Part shown: positions 19,055 to 28,446 of the stretch, piece after piece
How positions within the stretch are numbered: the first letter of the stretch is position 1
Layout: the number at the start of each line of letters is the position of its first letter
DNA from: Corallochytrium limacisporum
Lineage: Eukaryota; Opisthokonta
Assembly: GCA_002811645.1 (NCBI GenBank)
Contig: PDIP01000017.1
Span: 174,747 to 226,890 of the forward strand
DNA length: 52,144 nt
Reading direction: 5' to 3'
Position numbers and translations under genes: made by a program
Notes under the pieces: model-generated
The model's database searches: none
What the model was told of the DNA's origin: nothing
Seen by the model: the letters and a program-made list of their open reading frames with translations, nothing else

Positions 19055-19883
19055 GTTTCTCTATCTTCCCGAACACGACACTTCCCGAACACCTACATTC
19101 TTGGGAACTACAGCGTCTTGATTTAAGTAGATCCTTCAGACGTTAACAGTGCACGGTCAGATGATTCAGTCTTTGAAATAGTGGTGCATAAGCGGACCAC
19201 AGAAGTACTGCCAAGCCTGTCCCCGTGGGGTACACAGTAGGGGAGTCTTAGCCCTGCATCGGCTCATAGTCCCCCCGGGGTCAGTATTACAAGAAGAAGA
19301 AATCGAATATTGATCAATTGACCATTCCCCACCCGCCGGGGGGGGGGGACAGTTGGCGGGGAGCTAAAAAACACACACAAATTGCAGGCAACTTTTTAAC
19401 ACACAATTTTCGTGTATAGTTTTTGGCCATTTATGTTGGAATTGGAGAGAAAATTTGTATTTCGTTTGTTGGCGGGTTCCCATACCTAAAGTATTGGCAA
19501 CTGCAGTGAACTGGCGGCCCTGTATGTAAAGTATGGCCATATAACTCACTTGGGAATAGGTAGGCTACAGACCGCGAAGCCTATGGCGACTCACCTCTCC
19601 TTGGCAAAACCTTTACAGTGGTACATTGGGTATATCTCGCAGAGGCAACACTATCTGGCACTGCCCAGGGCTCATTGCTGGACTTCTAGTCATGTTCGCC
19701 ATCTTCAGGGCTTCCCAATGCATTGTCATCTTCACTATATAGCCTTATGTGATGAGCCTCATTATTAAGTGATACTGTGACTCCCAAATGGTACTTGATC
19801 GAAGGTATTTGTGAGGATCTACTGAAAAGAAATAGACCGGTATTCTATCAGGTCTGCCAAAGTTTTGTAGATATAGATTCAAA
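19055..19883. other. divergent gap ZNF598 / eL43
   Basis: No gene recognised. It contains G11 at 19338-19348 and AT-rich sequence before the ribosomal protein gene. Short frames (60-72 codons) show no family resemblance. Confidence 0.55.
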
Positions 19884-20162
19884 ATGGCTAAACGCACTCG
19901 GAAGGTCGGAATTGTCGGTAAGTACGGCACCCGCTATGGTTCTTCTCTTCGTAAGATCGTGAAGAAGATGGAGGTGACCCAGCACGCCAAGTACACTTGC
20001 TCCTTCTGCGGTAAGGACGCCCTGAAGCGCACTGTTGTCGGCGTTTGGCACTGCAAGGGATGCAGGAAGACCATTGCCGGAGGCGCATGGACCCCTGGTA
20101 CCACTGCCGCTGCTACTGTCCGCTCCACTATGCGTCGTCTGCGTGAACTGGCTGAGCAGTAA
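19884..20162 (+). CDS. ribosomal protein eL43 (L37a)
   Basis: 92 residues, the normal length of eL43. The sequence opens [19 protein letters not shown] and has the zinc ribbon CSFCGKDA...HCKGCRKT (four Cys, about residues 39-60), then AGGAWTP and a helical, Arg-rich end. It is part of the 60S subunit. Unlike many eL43 genes it has no intron right after the start; a GTAAGT inside the reading frame (19918-19923) is coding. Start context AAAATGG fits. Confidence 0.97.
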   Translation: MAKRTRKVGIVGKYGTRYGSSLRKIVKKMEVTQHAKYTCSFCGKDALKRTVVGVWHCKGCRKTIAGGAWTPGTTAAATVRSTMRRLRELAEQ

Positions 20163-20365
20163 ATTATTCATTACGGTTATGACATAGCGGGACCTTGGGG
20201 ATCAAAATATGATGTCGGGTCTCTTATTTCCATTAGCAATTTTACCGTCATCACATGACAACGTATCGTTCAGAGACATAGCACAAAAGCATACATTACA
20301 GTAAAGCACCATATTTTTGCACTTTTTACAAAGGGGTTTCGTTCTATTGGGGGAGAATAAACAGG

Positions 20366-22648
20366 TCAAAGGCCTTTGCGCCAAGTCGGTACAGCACGCC
20401 TCGGTAAGGATGCATGGAAGCCAATTTGCTGATATGTGCCAGCCTCAGATAAGTCTGCAGCATTCTTGTTTTCGCTGGCCTTTGTTGCCTTCAATAAGCG
20501 AGATCGGTCGGCGGCAACAACCGGCTTAAGAGTTGCCGTGGCTGCCTTCAGGCGCTCTGCTTTCTCCCTTTCTGCTTGTAGCTTCATCTCCTTCGCCTCT
20601 CTTTGTTTCCTTGCCCTTTCAAGATCACGAGTGGCCAATCGCGCCAAGTCTTCGGCTGAAACATGTTTACGAGGTGTAGATCGTGCACTGGATACCCTTG
20701 AAGACGTCTCGTCTACAAGGCTCTGCTGGGATTCCCAAAAGCGCTTCAGTTCCGCCTTCTGTTGCTCACGACGCTTGCTTTTGATCATGCGCTCGTGTTT
20801 CTCCTGCTCTGTCTTAATCTTGGCGACTTCCTCGCGTGCCTCCTTCTCTTTCTGCTTTTTCAAGCGCCATGCTCGTAGTTTTGCCTTCTTCTCCTGGCGC
20901 TCGGCTTTCGACATGGAGTCTGGGGTCTTCTTCTTCAAATGGGCAGGAGTGGTGCCTCTCGGCGTGTCATCACTGTCTCCCACAACCCGGGCCTTTTCTG
21001 CTTCCCTTCTTTTTCGCCATTGGTGAATGGCCCCCTTCTTCTGATCTCGCAGAGCAAGGTATTCTGCATACCATTGTTCGTGTTGCATCACTTCATCATA
21101 TGGACGACCCTGCATCTTCTTCACGACTTGGTCCGGGGACCAAGCATTGCTCATAAGTGGCTTGCGAAACTTTAGAAAGAGCAGGTGGTCTCCTTCGTTC
21201 CATCCCCCGGTGTGTCCACCGTGCTCCAACAGGTAGTCCTCAAATTGGATTATCTCTGGAGGCAGTCCCTTGTGGCACAGCGATTTACTGGTGTTCCTAG
21301 CATGAGACTTAGCTTTGTTTGGTGGTTCCTGGAAGAGTCTTTCTGCTGCCGTATCCCATTTGAGCATTTGCTGTTCAAACATGGCAAGATCTCCTTGAAG
21401 CCTGGACTCATTCTCCAGTAGCCCATCGTACGCCCTACGCTGGGTATGACGGATGGCCATGACGCTCTTTTCGACTTCTTCTAGCAAGGTTCTTACCTTT
21501 CCTGGAATATCTTCATCGCCAGGCCTGACAGCACGCAGTAGTCTGAACACATCTTCCAATTTCTTCCTCGCGCTACCGAGTTCTCCTTTCAAACGCTTCT
21601 CCTCTTCGCCATACTCGAATATTGTACGTTCCCAGCGAAATTTCAAGCCTTCGGCGACATCGGTGGGAAGCATGCCGCGACGTGAAGTTCCATCACTTCC
21701 AAGTGTCCTATTCAGTTCCCGCTCGCAGTTTCGTATCTGAACCAAACCCAAACGAATCTTGTCCTTTAGGTTCTTTCGGTCTTGTCTCTTGAGTTTCTCT
21801 TCTTTGCTTTCTGCACATGCCTTTGTCGGGGCGGCCAATTTGGCCATCGCATGCGGTGATGGAGACCTTGGCTGCACAGCAGCTATGCGTCCAGGCGAGG
21901 AAGTTTTTGATCTTGATTGCGGACGATCAATTTCCTCTTCTGTGAAGTCTTTCGCGATGTACACCCGGTTCGGACTGGTGCTCTGATACGTGTCTGGTGT
22001 TGCAGGACTTCGCACTGGTGAAATGACTGTGGGACGGCCTATAGGAGTCGGACAACCTGTGGAAGCACATGCCGATTTTGGTCGAATAGGACAACGCGGT
22101 ACATCTATCTTCCTCGTCCGTGACCAGTCCACACTACGGCCTAACGATTTTGTATCGGAACCACAGGATCCGCACGAGCCATCTAGCCGGCTTGGGCTGA
22201 TAGCATGGACATCCGTAGGAAAACCTTGTGGTCGCGTCCCAGGTTGTACAGTTGATGTGATTGCAGCGGGAGTTGGTCTGCCAGCTGCATGAGTACTGTT
22301 TGGTCTCTCGTAGTTCAAGAATGACGACAGCGCTGCGAGTGAGGATCCACTTGTTGCTGGCGAAGTTTTTTCATATTCCAGCTCTGTTCCGGTTCGACCT
22401 GACTCAATGCTGCGATTCAAAAGGTCCTCCAGGGCAAGATCAATGTTCAGTGTTCGGGACCTCGTCGGAACGACCATGAATGACTCGCTCAGCCCCGTGG
22501 AATTGTGCTCGTCTTGCGATGATCCGACTGTCCGTACCGGGTTTGGGCTCCGTCCTCCACACCTTAACAATTTTTCCAGTTCGTCTTCACCAGCTGGAGC
22601 TAGAGTAGTGTTTTGTGACTTCTGTCGAAGGGCGGCAAAATACGACAT
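20366..22648 (-). CDS. CCDC112-like coiled-coil (centriolar satellite) protein
   Basis: 760 residues from the first real ATG at 22648 (the frame upstream lacks ATG). The N-terminal third is Ser/Pro/Thr-rich and disordered. From about 275 on it is helical: KEEKLKRQDRKNLKDKIRLG..., then a signature block IIQFEDYLLEHGGHTGGWNE with LLFLKFRK and later YDEVMQHEQWYAEYLALRD, then long Lys/Glu/Arg coiled coils (about 555-700). The end carries SRLLKATKAS ... LPRRAVPTWRKGL, the conserved tail of CCDC112. Animal CCDC112 sits at centriolar satellites and is linked to cilia, so the gene hints at a centriole or flagellate stage. Function here is inferred from that family. Confidence 0.82.
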   Translation of the reverse strand: MSYFAALRQKSQNTTLAPAGEDELEKLLRCGGRSPNPVRTVGSSQDEHNSTGLSESFMVVPTRSRTLNIDLALEDLLNRSIESGRTGTELEYEKTSPATSGSSLAALSSFLNYERPNSTHAAGRPTPAAITSTVQPGTRPQGFPTDVHAISPSRLDGSCGSCGSDTKSLGRSVDWSRTRKIDVPRCPIRPKSACASTGCPTPIGRPTVISPVRSPATPDTYQSTSPNRVYIAKDFTEEEIDRPQSRSKTSSPGRIAAVQPRSPSPHAMAKLAAPTKACAESKEEKLKRQDRKNLKDKIRLGLVQIRNCERELNRTLGSDGTSRRGMLPTDVAEGLKFRWERTIFEYGEEEKRLKGELGSARKKLEDVFRLLRAVRPGDEDIPGKVRTLLEEVEKSVMAIRHTQRRAYDGLLENESRLQGDLAMFEQQMLKWDTAAERLFQEPPNKAKSHARNTSKSLCHKGLPPEIIQFEDYLLEHGGHTGGWNEGDHLLFLKFRKPLMSNAWSPDQVVKKMQGRPYDEVMQHEQWYAEYLALRDQKKGAIHQWRKRREAEKARVVGDSDDTPRGTTPAHLKKKTPDSMSKAERQEKKAKLRAWRLKKQKEKEAREEVAKIKTEQEKHERMIKSKRREQQKAELKRFWESQQSLVDETSSRVSSARSTPRKHVSAEDLARLATRDLERARKQREAKEMKLQAEREKAERLKAATATLKPVVAADRSRLLKATKASENKNAADLSEAGTYQQIGFHASLPRRAVPTWRKGL

Positions 22649-23377
22649 GTTCACTGTGGTCCTGCGTTGCGAATCTACATGGTTGCAGTGCGTTTCCAAA
22701 AGCTCTAACTTTGCAGTCGCTCCATCGGCATATTTTCAGTGTTCGTGAGCACTCTAAGACTAGGATTTACAACCATCATACGGCCGCTCCGCTGAAATAG
22801 ATCTCGATTTTGAGCCAGAAAGGGGGCCACCGAGAGTCTTGGTTGCCCTCTGCTCAGCGAGTGTCCTAATGCCCTCCCTCGTCGGTGCCGCAGCCACCAG
22901 GGCTGTAGTACTGTAGCACCGCCTTCGAGGTTCGCAATCCATCCTCACGGCCACTCCACACACACTCTCTCTCCCGAGCTGGGTGGTGCGGAAACCGTCC
23001 CGACGGGACCCGACTGACGACACGGCAGCGCCAGCAGAGTGGCACCCACAATTGATCAACCAAGCGCAGCCGAGGAGAAAACCCCCTGCGTCTGCTTCTT
23101 GGCTGGCAACCATTTTTTCCCCGCCAAGGCCAAAGGAGGGGAGGAGCTGTGTGCTTTGTGGAATGGGGAGAGAGGGCTGCTGCGCACAGTAATTTTGGGC
23201 GCGAAGGATTTGCAGCCATGAGCGGAGGGACCAGACTCTACAGAGAATCGGGAAACCATAGAACGACATACAACCAAAAGGTACTCGAGGGTTGAGGCCC
23301 ATGTAGATGCAACATGGATCAGTTTCACTTTGATAGTCTATTTATGCCCTTGCACTGAGAGTGTACGGTTAACAACC
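22649..23377. other. divergent gap CCDC112-like / SANT gene
   Basis: Shared upstream region of two outward genes. A 180-codon minus frame (22760-23302) is rich in Cys/Arg/Gly/Ser and overlaps a 117-codon frame in another phase; neither looks like protein. Confidence 0.5.
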
Positions 23378-23986
23378 ATGCCATCAGTAGAACCAATGCA
23401 AATTGATGAAGGTGACTTGGGGGCGGCGCCCTACTCTGTGCCACAGATCCCCATGAAACCTATGCCAGATGTGGAGAGCCCGGAAGAGGAAGCTCTTTTA
23501 ACTGAAGAGGATTTGAAAAAACGTGCGTGGGTGAAGCAGATGCGTCTGAAGTTCTCAGTGCGGCCGTTAAAAATGCCAGAGACTAAGTACATCTGTGACG
23601 AAGAAGGGCGACTAAACCTTGAATATTGGGTCTCCCGACACAAGAAGGAAGTTGCACGTAAGTGGACAGATAAGGAAAAGAACCTATTGATGAAGGGTAT
23701 AAGGGAGTATGGTATTGGTAATTGGCCCCCGATCACCGAGCGCTATCTTGAATTGTGGTCGAGCAATGACCTTCGTGTGAAGACCATTCGTTTGATAGGA
23801 CGCCAGAACCTTCAGCTGTACAAGGGATGGAAAGGCGACGAGAACATGATCGCAAAGGAGTACACGTACAACAAGGAAGTTGGAGAGCGATACAATTGCT
23901 GGAAAGGGGGTGTCCTGGTGACCGACGATGACGGCAAGGTGGAAGCAGCACTCCGCGCCAAGCCCTATGCATGCAGATCGCTTTAG
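23378..23986 (+). CDS. SANT/Myb-like domain protein, uncharacterised
   Basis: 202 residues from ATG 23378 (context AACCATGC). One SANT/Myb-like repeat spans about 95-145: KWTDKEKNLLMKGIREYGIG, NWPPITERYL, then WSSNDLRVKTIRLIGRQNL. It has Trp spacing like a Myb repeat with an extended third helix. It is followed by a conserved-looking YKGWKGDENMIAKEYTYNKE and a CWKGG turn. The N-terminus is acidic and the region before SANT has a KMPETKYICDEEGRLNLEYW segment. DNA or histone binding is plausible for SANT proteins, but I do not know its role. The 3' end is 88 bp from the end of RPB8 (convergent). Confidence 0.8.
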   Translation: MPSVEPMQIDEGDLGAAPYSVPQIPMKPMPDVESPEEEALLTEEDLKKRAWVKQMRLKFSVRPLKMPETKYICDEEGRLNLEYWVSRHKKEVARKWTDKEKNLLMKGIREYGIGNWPPITERYLELWSSNDLRVKTIRLIGRQNLQLYKGWKGDENMIAKEYTYNKEVGERYNCWKGGVLVTDDDGKVEAALRAKPYACRSL

Positions 23987-24074
23987 CCCATCCAAAGAAA
24001 GACGCAGAAAACAAATAAAGCACACAGTGTATGATTATGCTACATGAATATGGCCTGACTATTATTCTAATTAC

Positions 24075-24512
24075 CTATGAAAGCTTGCGCATCATTGCGA
24101 AGTACCGTTTGTCAAGTTCAAGTTCCGAGAGGTTTCGAGCTTCACCCCTGAGACATGCCAGCAGGCCTCCGAAAGAAATGAAAATCTTCAGCTGCTGCCC
24201 CGAGTCATCGACAACCTGATAGCATTTTCCGTACATGACATAATCAAACTGGTCAGCTTTCGACGGCCGAGTATCTGTGGGATCGAACTCACCTTCCATA
24301 GGTTTACCGTCTTTCCTAAGCGTAGTCGTTAACGCGAAAACAAACTTATCGCCGACCAGCAAAGGGTACAGCTGGGAGTTCAAGTCAATGATCAGCTCAC
24401 ACTCATAATTTTCTGACTGGCATGTGAAGCGTGACACACGCTCAAATTTCTTTCCGTCTTTGTCTACTTCCTGAACATCAAAGATGTCCTCGAAATTGTT
24501 GCGTGCTGCCAT
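24075..24512 (-). CDS. RNA polymerase I/II/III common subunit RPB8 (RPABC3)
   Basis: 145 residues from ATG 24512 (MAARNNFEDIFDV...). RPB8 is a beta-barrel subunit shared by all three nuclear RNA polymerases. Diagnostic stretches are FEDIFDVQEVDKDGKKFERV at residues 6-25, the block SRFTCQSENYECELIIDLN, the internal YVMYGKCYQV, and the end ISFGGLLACLRGEARNLSEL with the C-terminal DKRYFAMMRKL. Family length (about 145-150) fits. The upstream in-frame extension to 24554 is left out because homologues start at this Met. Confidence 0.97.
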   Translation of the reverse strand: MAARNNFEDIFDVQEVDKDGKKFERVSRFTCQSENYECELIIDLNSQLYPLLVGDKFVFALTTTLRKDGKPMEGEFDPTDTRPSKADQFDYVMYGKCYQVVDDSGQQLKIFISFGGLLACLRGEARNLSELELDKRYFAMMRKLS

Positions 24513-25663
24513 GGTTGTTCTGTGGTGCTTAAGCTCTGAAATTTTCTGAGGCAAACTATTGCATGGTCCTTTCCTAAACTAATTTAGATCCTTAATAAAA
24601 CCTGAAGCTTTACGAACGTGTTTGCTAGGTTCATGATCCTTTATGGCCCGAACAGCTCTCCTGCTTGAAATACCCAACCCCAATTCGAAAACACAATTCG
24701 CAAGTGGGTGGGCGGTATCTCTTGTGCAGCAGCACAATGGGCAGGCAATGTTTCCATCCGTTTCACCACCCCCCCTCTCCCCCATGTGTGCTGATAATCC
24801 CGATATTTAAAATGTAGGTATGTCTTAAAAGTCTGTTGATTCTGTATGTTATAGATTATGCCTGATGCGACGGATCCGTCTGTTTCATGGATGCTAGAAA
24901 ATAGTATTTTCAATATAGTATATCAATAAGTATATCAAATTTCCAACGGCGCGCCCTCCGTTCATGTTATATGAATGACCGGACGGATCTGTTGAACAGA
25001 GAGGTTAGCGCAATAACCCGGAACCCGCTGCGAGTATAGGAATTGGGGAGTTTTGGCGGTCAATTGTGTATGGCAGGCGCAAACAGGTATGGAATAATGC
25101 CCATACTCTCAACACTTTGCACAACAGTGAAATCACAAAAGGTCGTTGCTATCTCCCACTTTCCTTCCGTTAAAAAGAGAAAGTTGCAAATCCTGCGACG
25201 AAGTAGTCATAGACCCACTGTCTCACTCGCAGGCAAGCACGGCCTGGCAGGCACTTGGGATAAGGCTTAATGACCGGGACGGATGTGGCGGAGCTGGGGT
25301 CTGAATAGGTTCAACCCACAAGAAAAGCACCCCTCCCAAACACGGCAGCGGCCACCCTGCATAAGGCCAAACAGAAATCGCATAGACAGAAGAATCAAAA
25401 AAAAAATTATGGGTCCAACCGAAGCAGCAAGCGCCCCCAAAGCACTGCGCACAACCCCCGTACCTGTCGTTCCTGTCCCTCCCTATATCGGTTGACTGAT
25501 ATATCTTGGGCCCGGGTAAACACTGTGGGCACATCCGTAAAAAGTGGGGGAAAGGGGTGGAGAGTGGGAAACGATGAAGGCGTAAAAGATAAAGGGTTTC
25601 CCGGGAGGGAAGGAAGTAGAAGACCAAAGAGGGAGAAAAAGGAAAGTGAAAAGCTTGTGTGTG

Positions 25664-25696
<33 letters not shown>

Positions 25697-26692
25697 CACC
25701 GGAGTGGGCAACTCGGATTTCCCCCAGGGGCGTTTTCAAGGAATTTCGACTGACGAAAGCGGAGTCGTGCTGCCGCAGCAGAGACTCTGGGTTCATTCGA
25801 TTCCTCTCCTGGTTGCTCACGGCGGCTGTAAAGAGTGTCCCGGATCGAATCCTGGCACCAGAAATATATTCACTATGGAGCCGGACGCGTCATTCTCCCA
25901 GCTTTGCCTTACTTTCTGTCCACTCGGAATAGGATTGTATGCTCGTTTCAGTTCCTCCATTTTCCCTCATTGAAATCCTCGGTTGCCTTTGTTTGCGAGC
26001 CATCCGGGTTTCGATTGCCGTGAGCTTTGTGTGCTCGGGTGAGACTTGGTTACTATACCGTTGAGGGTATTGCCTATTTCTTTTTCTTTTTAACACTTTT
26101 TCTTATTTTTGGTGACCATTGGAAGTGGGTTTAAGGGGCGTTCTCCTGCGGTAGCGGGGGCACCAGAAAACGTGAGCAGCGGTCTTTCCGCAAGTGGCTC
26201 CTCTCCCCCCTCCCCTTCCCTCCCTCCCCCTTTCGGGGCCCCAGTTGGATCTCATTCTCCGACGCCGTTGGGCTAAACTGGCTGCACTACTGCTGCACTG
26301 CGCGGGCCCCCGGAAGGAGGAGGAAGAAGAGGGGAGGGGTCCGGGGAGACGGTGACCGGGAAGGCACAGGACCTGGTGAAAACAATAAAGGGGCCGTGAA
26401 TAAATGGACAAGAAACCGTGACTGTGCACGCCAATCATTTCAAATTTCGGTGATAACGGTATCTACAGGAGGATCCCTGCAAATTAAATATAAATATTGT
26501 AGTTGGCTATTTCAATGAGATGTTGCTCAAAACAGACCTGGAGGACATGGGTTCTACGCAATTGATGTTGATAACCCCTTAATCGATTGAAGAGCGGACT
26601 GATTGCAGAATATAGGAAGTTATGCAGACCAAGTGAATTGAATCTGATCGCCGTGGTATACGGATTATTGACAAACACATACTTGAATAGTC
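24513..26692. other. 2.2-kb gene-free gap RPB8 / GT8 protein
   Basis: No gene recognised on either strand. It holds a GT microsatellite at 25669-25695, G/C-rich and A-rich tracts, and frames of 60-160 codons that are low-complexity. Both flanking genes read outward, so both promoters lie here. Confidence 0.55.
25669..25695. repeat. (GT)13 microsatellite
   Basis: Simple GT dinucleotide run in a non-coding stretch; the frames that cross it are translations of the repeat. Confidence 0.95.
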
Positions 26693-28264
26693 ATGGTAAA
26701 GTTGTGGCAAAGCATATTGGCACTCTTCGTGCTGGCCACGAGTGTCTTTGCAGTCCCGGGCGAGGACACCACGCCATTTGCATATGTCAGCGCAATTGAT
26801 TCAGAGAATTTCCTCCAGGCACGCGTGCTTGGGCAGTCCATTCGGGACTCTGATACAGAACAGGACATGGTGGCGCTCTGTTCCGAAGATGTGACGGCGG
26901 GTATGCGCAAAATTTTGACCAACGAAGGCTGGCAGGTACGTGACATGAAGATTCTTGCTTATGATTCAACGGGGTCACCAGGTGTGAATCTCAGAGATTT
27001 TCCGCGTGTGTACGCCTGGACCTTGACGGAGTATGAAAAAATTGTTTACCTTGAGCCAGGCATGCTGGTATATCAGAATCTTGATGATCTCTTCCGCTGT
27101 GAAGATTTCTGTGCCGCATTTGAGGACTCTGACCTGTTCTCGACGGATGTCATGGTTGTTCGCCCGTCCACACAGACCTTCAGGACAATGATTGCAGAAA
27201 TAGCTGGCTCGAAGAAATATGCGGTTCAGAATGATATGATCATCATCAACCATCACTATATTGATCTCAAGGAGATGGGCATGTTTGACAAGAACGGAGC
27301 ACACGAACCCTGCAGCGAAAGGAACCGTGACGAGGGTAGTCTAGAATACTTGCAGTATTGCCGCTACCAGCGCCTGCCTGCAGGATACCATGCCAGTTCT
27401 AGCATTTACTATGCGAAGGGAAAGTGGATCATGCCGGAGTCTGAGCTTTTTGTTATCAACTTTGACCTTGATTTTGCGCAGCCTTGGCATTGGGCAACAT
27501 ATGCCTTGTTTGACCTCAACTGGTTCTGGCTGGATTTTAGACGTCGTCTACCTACACATGAGGCAGATCATCTCATCCAGTACACGGCAGAGGTTGAGAG
27601 CAGCATTTCTCCTTGGGGTATCATGCCCCTAGTCATTGCAATAATAGGCTTCATTACTCGGGTGTTCTGGTGGCCGTACTGCCAGATCGTGTTCGAGGAT
27701 CCCTACGTGACCAATGTTCTTCGGAGATACGTGAACCAACAGTCAGTGTGGTGGACACACTACGGACTGCTGGCCTTCTTTGTGTCCTTTGTGTGGGCCT
27801 TTGAGCAAATTAGTCCAACGGCCTGGCCGTGGATTGCCTGGATTTATCTTATTCTCTGGATGAGTCTCATTTTTGGCACAATAACTGTATTTATGTGCCG
27901 CCATGCTTATGTTCTGGGTGGCTACAGTCGCATTGAAGGATCCGTAACTAAGCTCGAAGTGGAGTTCCTGCACTCTCGGGCCATCCTCGAGTCGGTGGTG
28001 TGGGCCCTGGCCTGGATCTTGATGTTCTATACTAGCATCTTCATTCCCTACAACATAGCCAGATTCTGGACGAGAGTTCAGGCATTTGCATGTCTCTTAG
28101 TATTCTACATGGCACTTATCCACACTGGTAGCCGCCGCCTGCTCACCATCTGGTTCCAGCAGGGTATGCAGAGTTATACAAGCGTACCTCGCACCCGAGG
28201 AGATGGCGTAGTCCGCGGTGGTCGGGAAATTTACCACCACGGAAATCTTCATCGCCGGAGCTAG
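26693..28264 (+). CDS. GT8 (glycogenin-like) multi-pass membrane protein, PGSIP7/8-like
   Basis: 523 residues. A hydrophobic signal peptide (about 1-20, ending VFAVPG) precedes a GT8 Rossmann domain in the lumen (about 25-290): FAYVSAIDSENFLQARVLGQ, then FPRVYAWTLTEYEKIVYLE..., FCAAF, MVVRPSTQTF and QNDMIIIN. The later block RLPAGYHASSSIYY...PWHWATYALF mirrors the plant PGSIP7/8 pattern (RLPLGYQMDASYFY...KPWYWWSWP). Six or so transmembrane helices follow (about 305-495). The usual DxD metal-binding motif is replaced by EPG (LEPGMLV) and the late HxxGxxKPW by FAQPW, so catalysis is in doubt. In plants related membrane GT8 proteins glycosylate sphingolipids or act in cell-wall glycans. Known function: none I can assign. 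Confidence 0.82.
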   Translation: MVKLWQSILALFVLATSVFAVPGEDTTPFAYVSAIDSENFLQARVLGQSIRDSDTEQDMVALCSEDVTAGMRKILTNEGWQVRDMKILAYDSTGSPGVNLRDFPRVYAWTLTEYEKIVYLEPGMLVYQNLDDLFRCEDFCAAFEDSDLFSTDVMVVRPSTQTFRTMIAEIAGSKKYAVQNDMIIINHHYIDLKEMGMFDKNGAHEPCSERNRDEGSLEYLQYCRYQRLPAGYHASSSIYYAKGKWIMPESELFVINFDLDFAQPWHWATYALFDLNWFWLDFRRRLPTHEADHLIQYTAEVESSISPWGIMPLVIAIIGFITRVFWWPYCQIVFEDPYVTNVLRRYVNQQSVWWTHYGLLAFFVSFVWAFEQISPTAWPWIAWIYLILWMSLIFGTITVFMCRHAYVLGGYSRIEGSVTKLEVEFLHSRAILESVVWALAWILMFYTSIFIPYNIARFWTRVQAFACLLVFYMALIHTGSRRLLTIWFQQGMQSYTSVPRTRGDGVVRGGREIYHHGNLHRRS

Positions 28265-28446
28265 AAAACTGCGCCATGCTGGCCGTAGCGCAAGTAAGGG
28301 GAGTTCTTCCTGCATCCATATAATAGAAGCCACGGATTTTCTTTTGTAATTGAGACCTCGGCGAGTACTTTGAAATTTGATTTATTTGATATTGTGTAGT
28401 GCCCTCTGAGCATGATCTCCCATGGGAATGTGAGCTTTGGTCTGTG

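Noticed and set aside
22760-23302. 180-codon minus-strand ORF
   Set aside because: Composition unlike protein, shadowed by a 117-codon frame in another phase; lies in a divergent promoter.
25780-25865. Second tRNA-like box (GGATCGAATCC)
   Set aside because: T54 is replaced and no stem closes around it.
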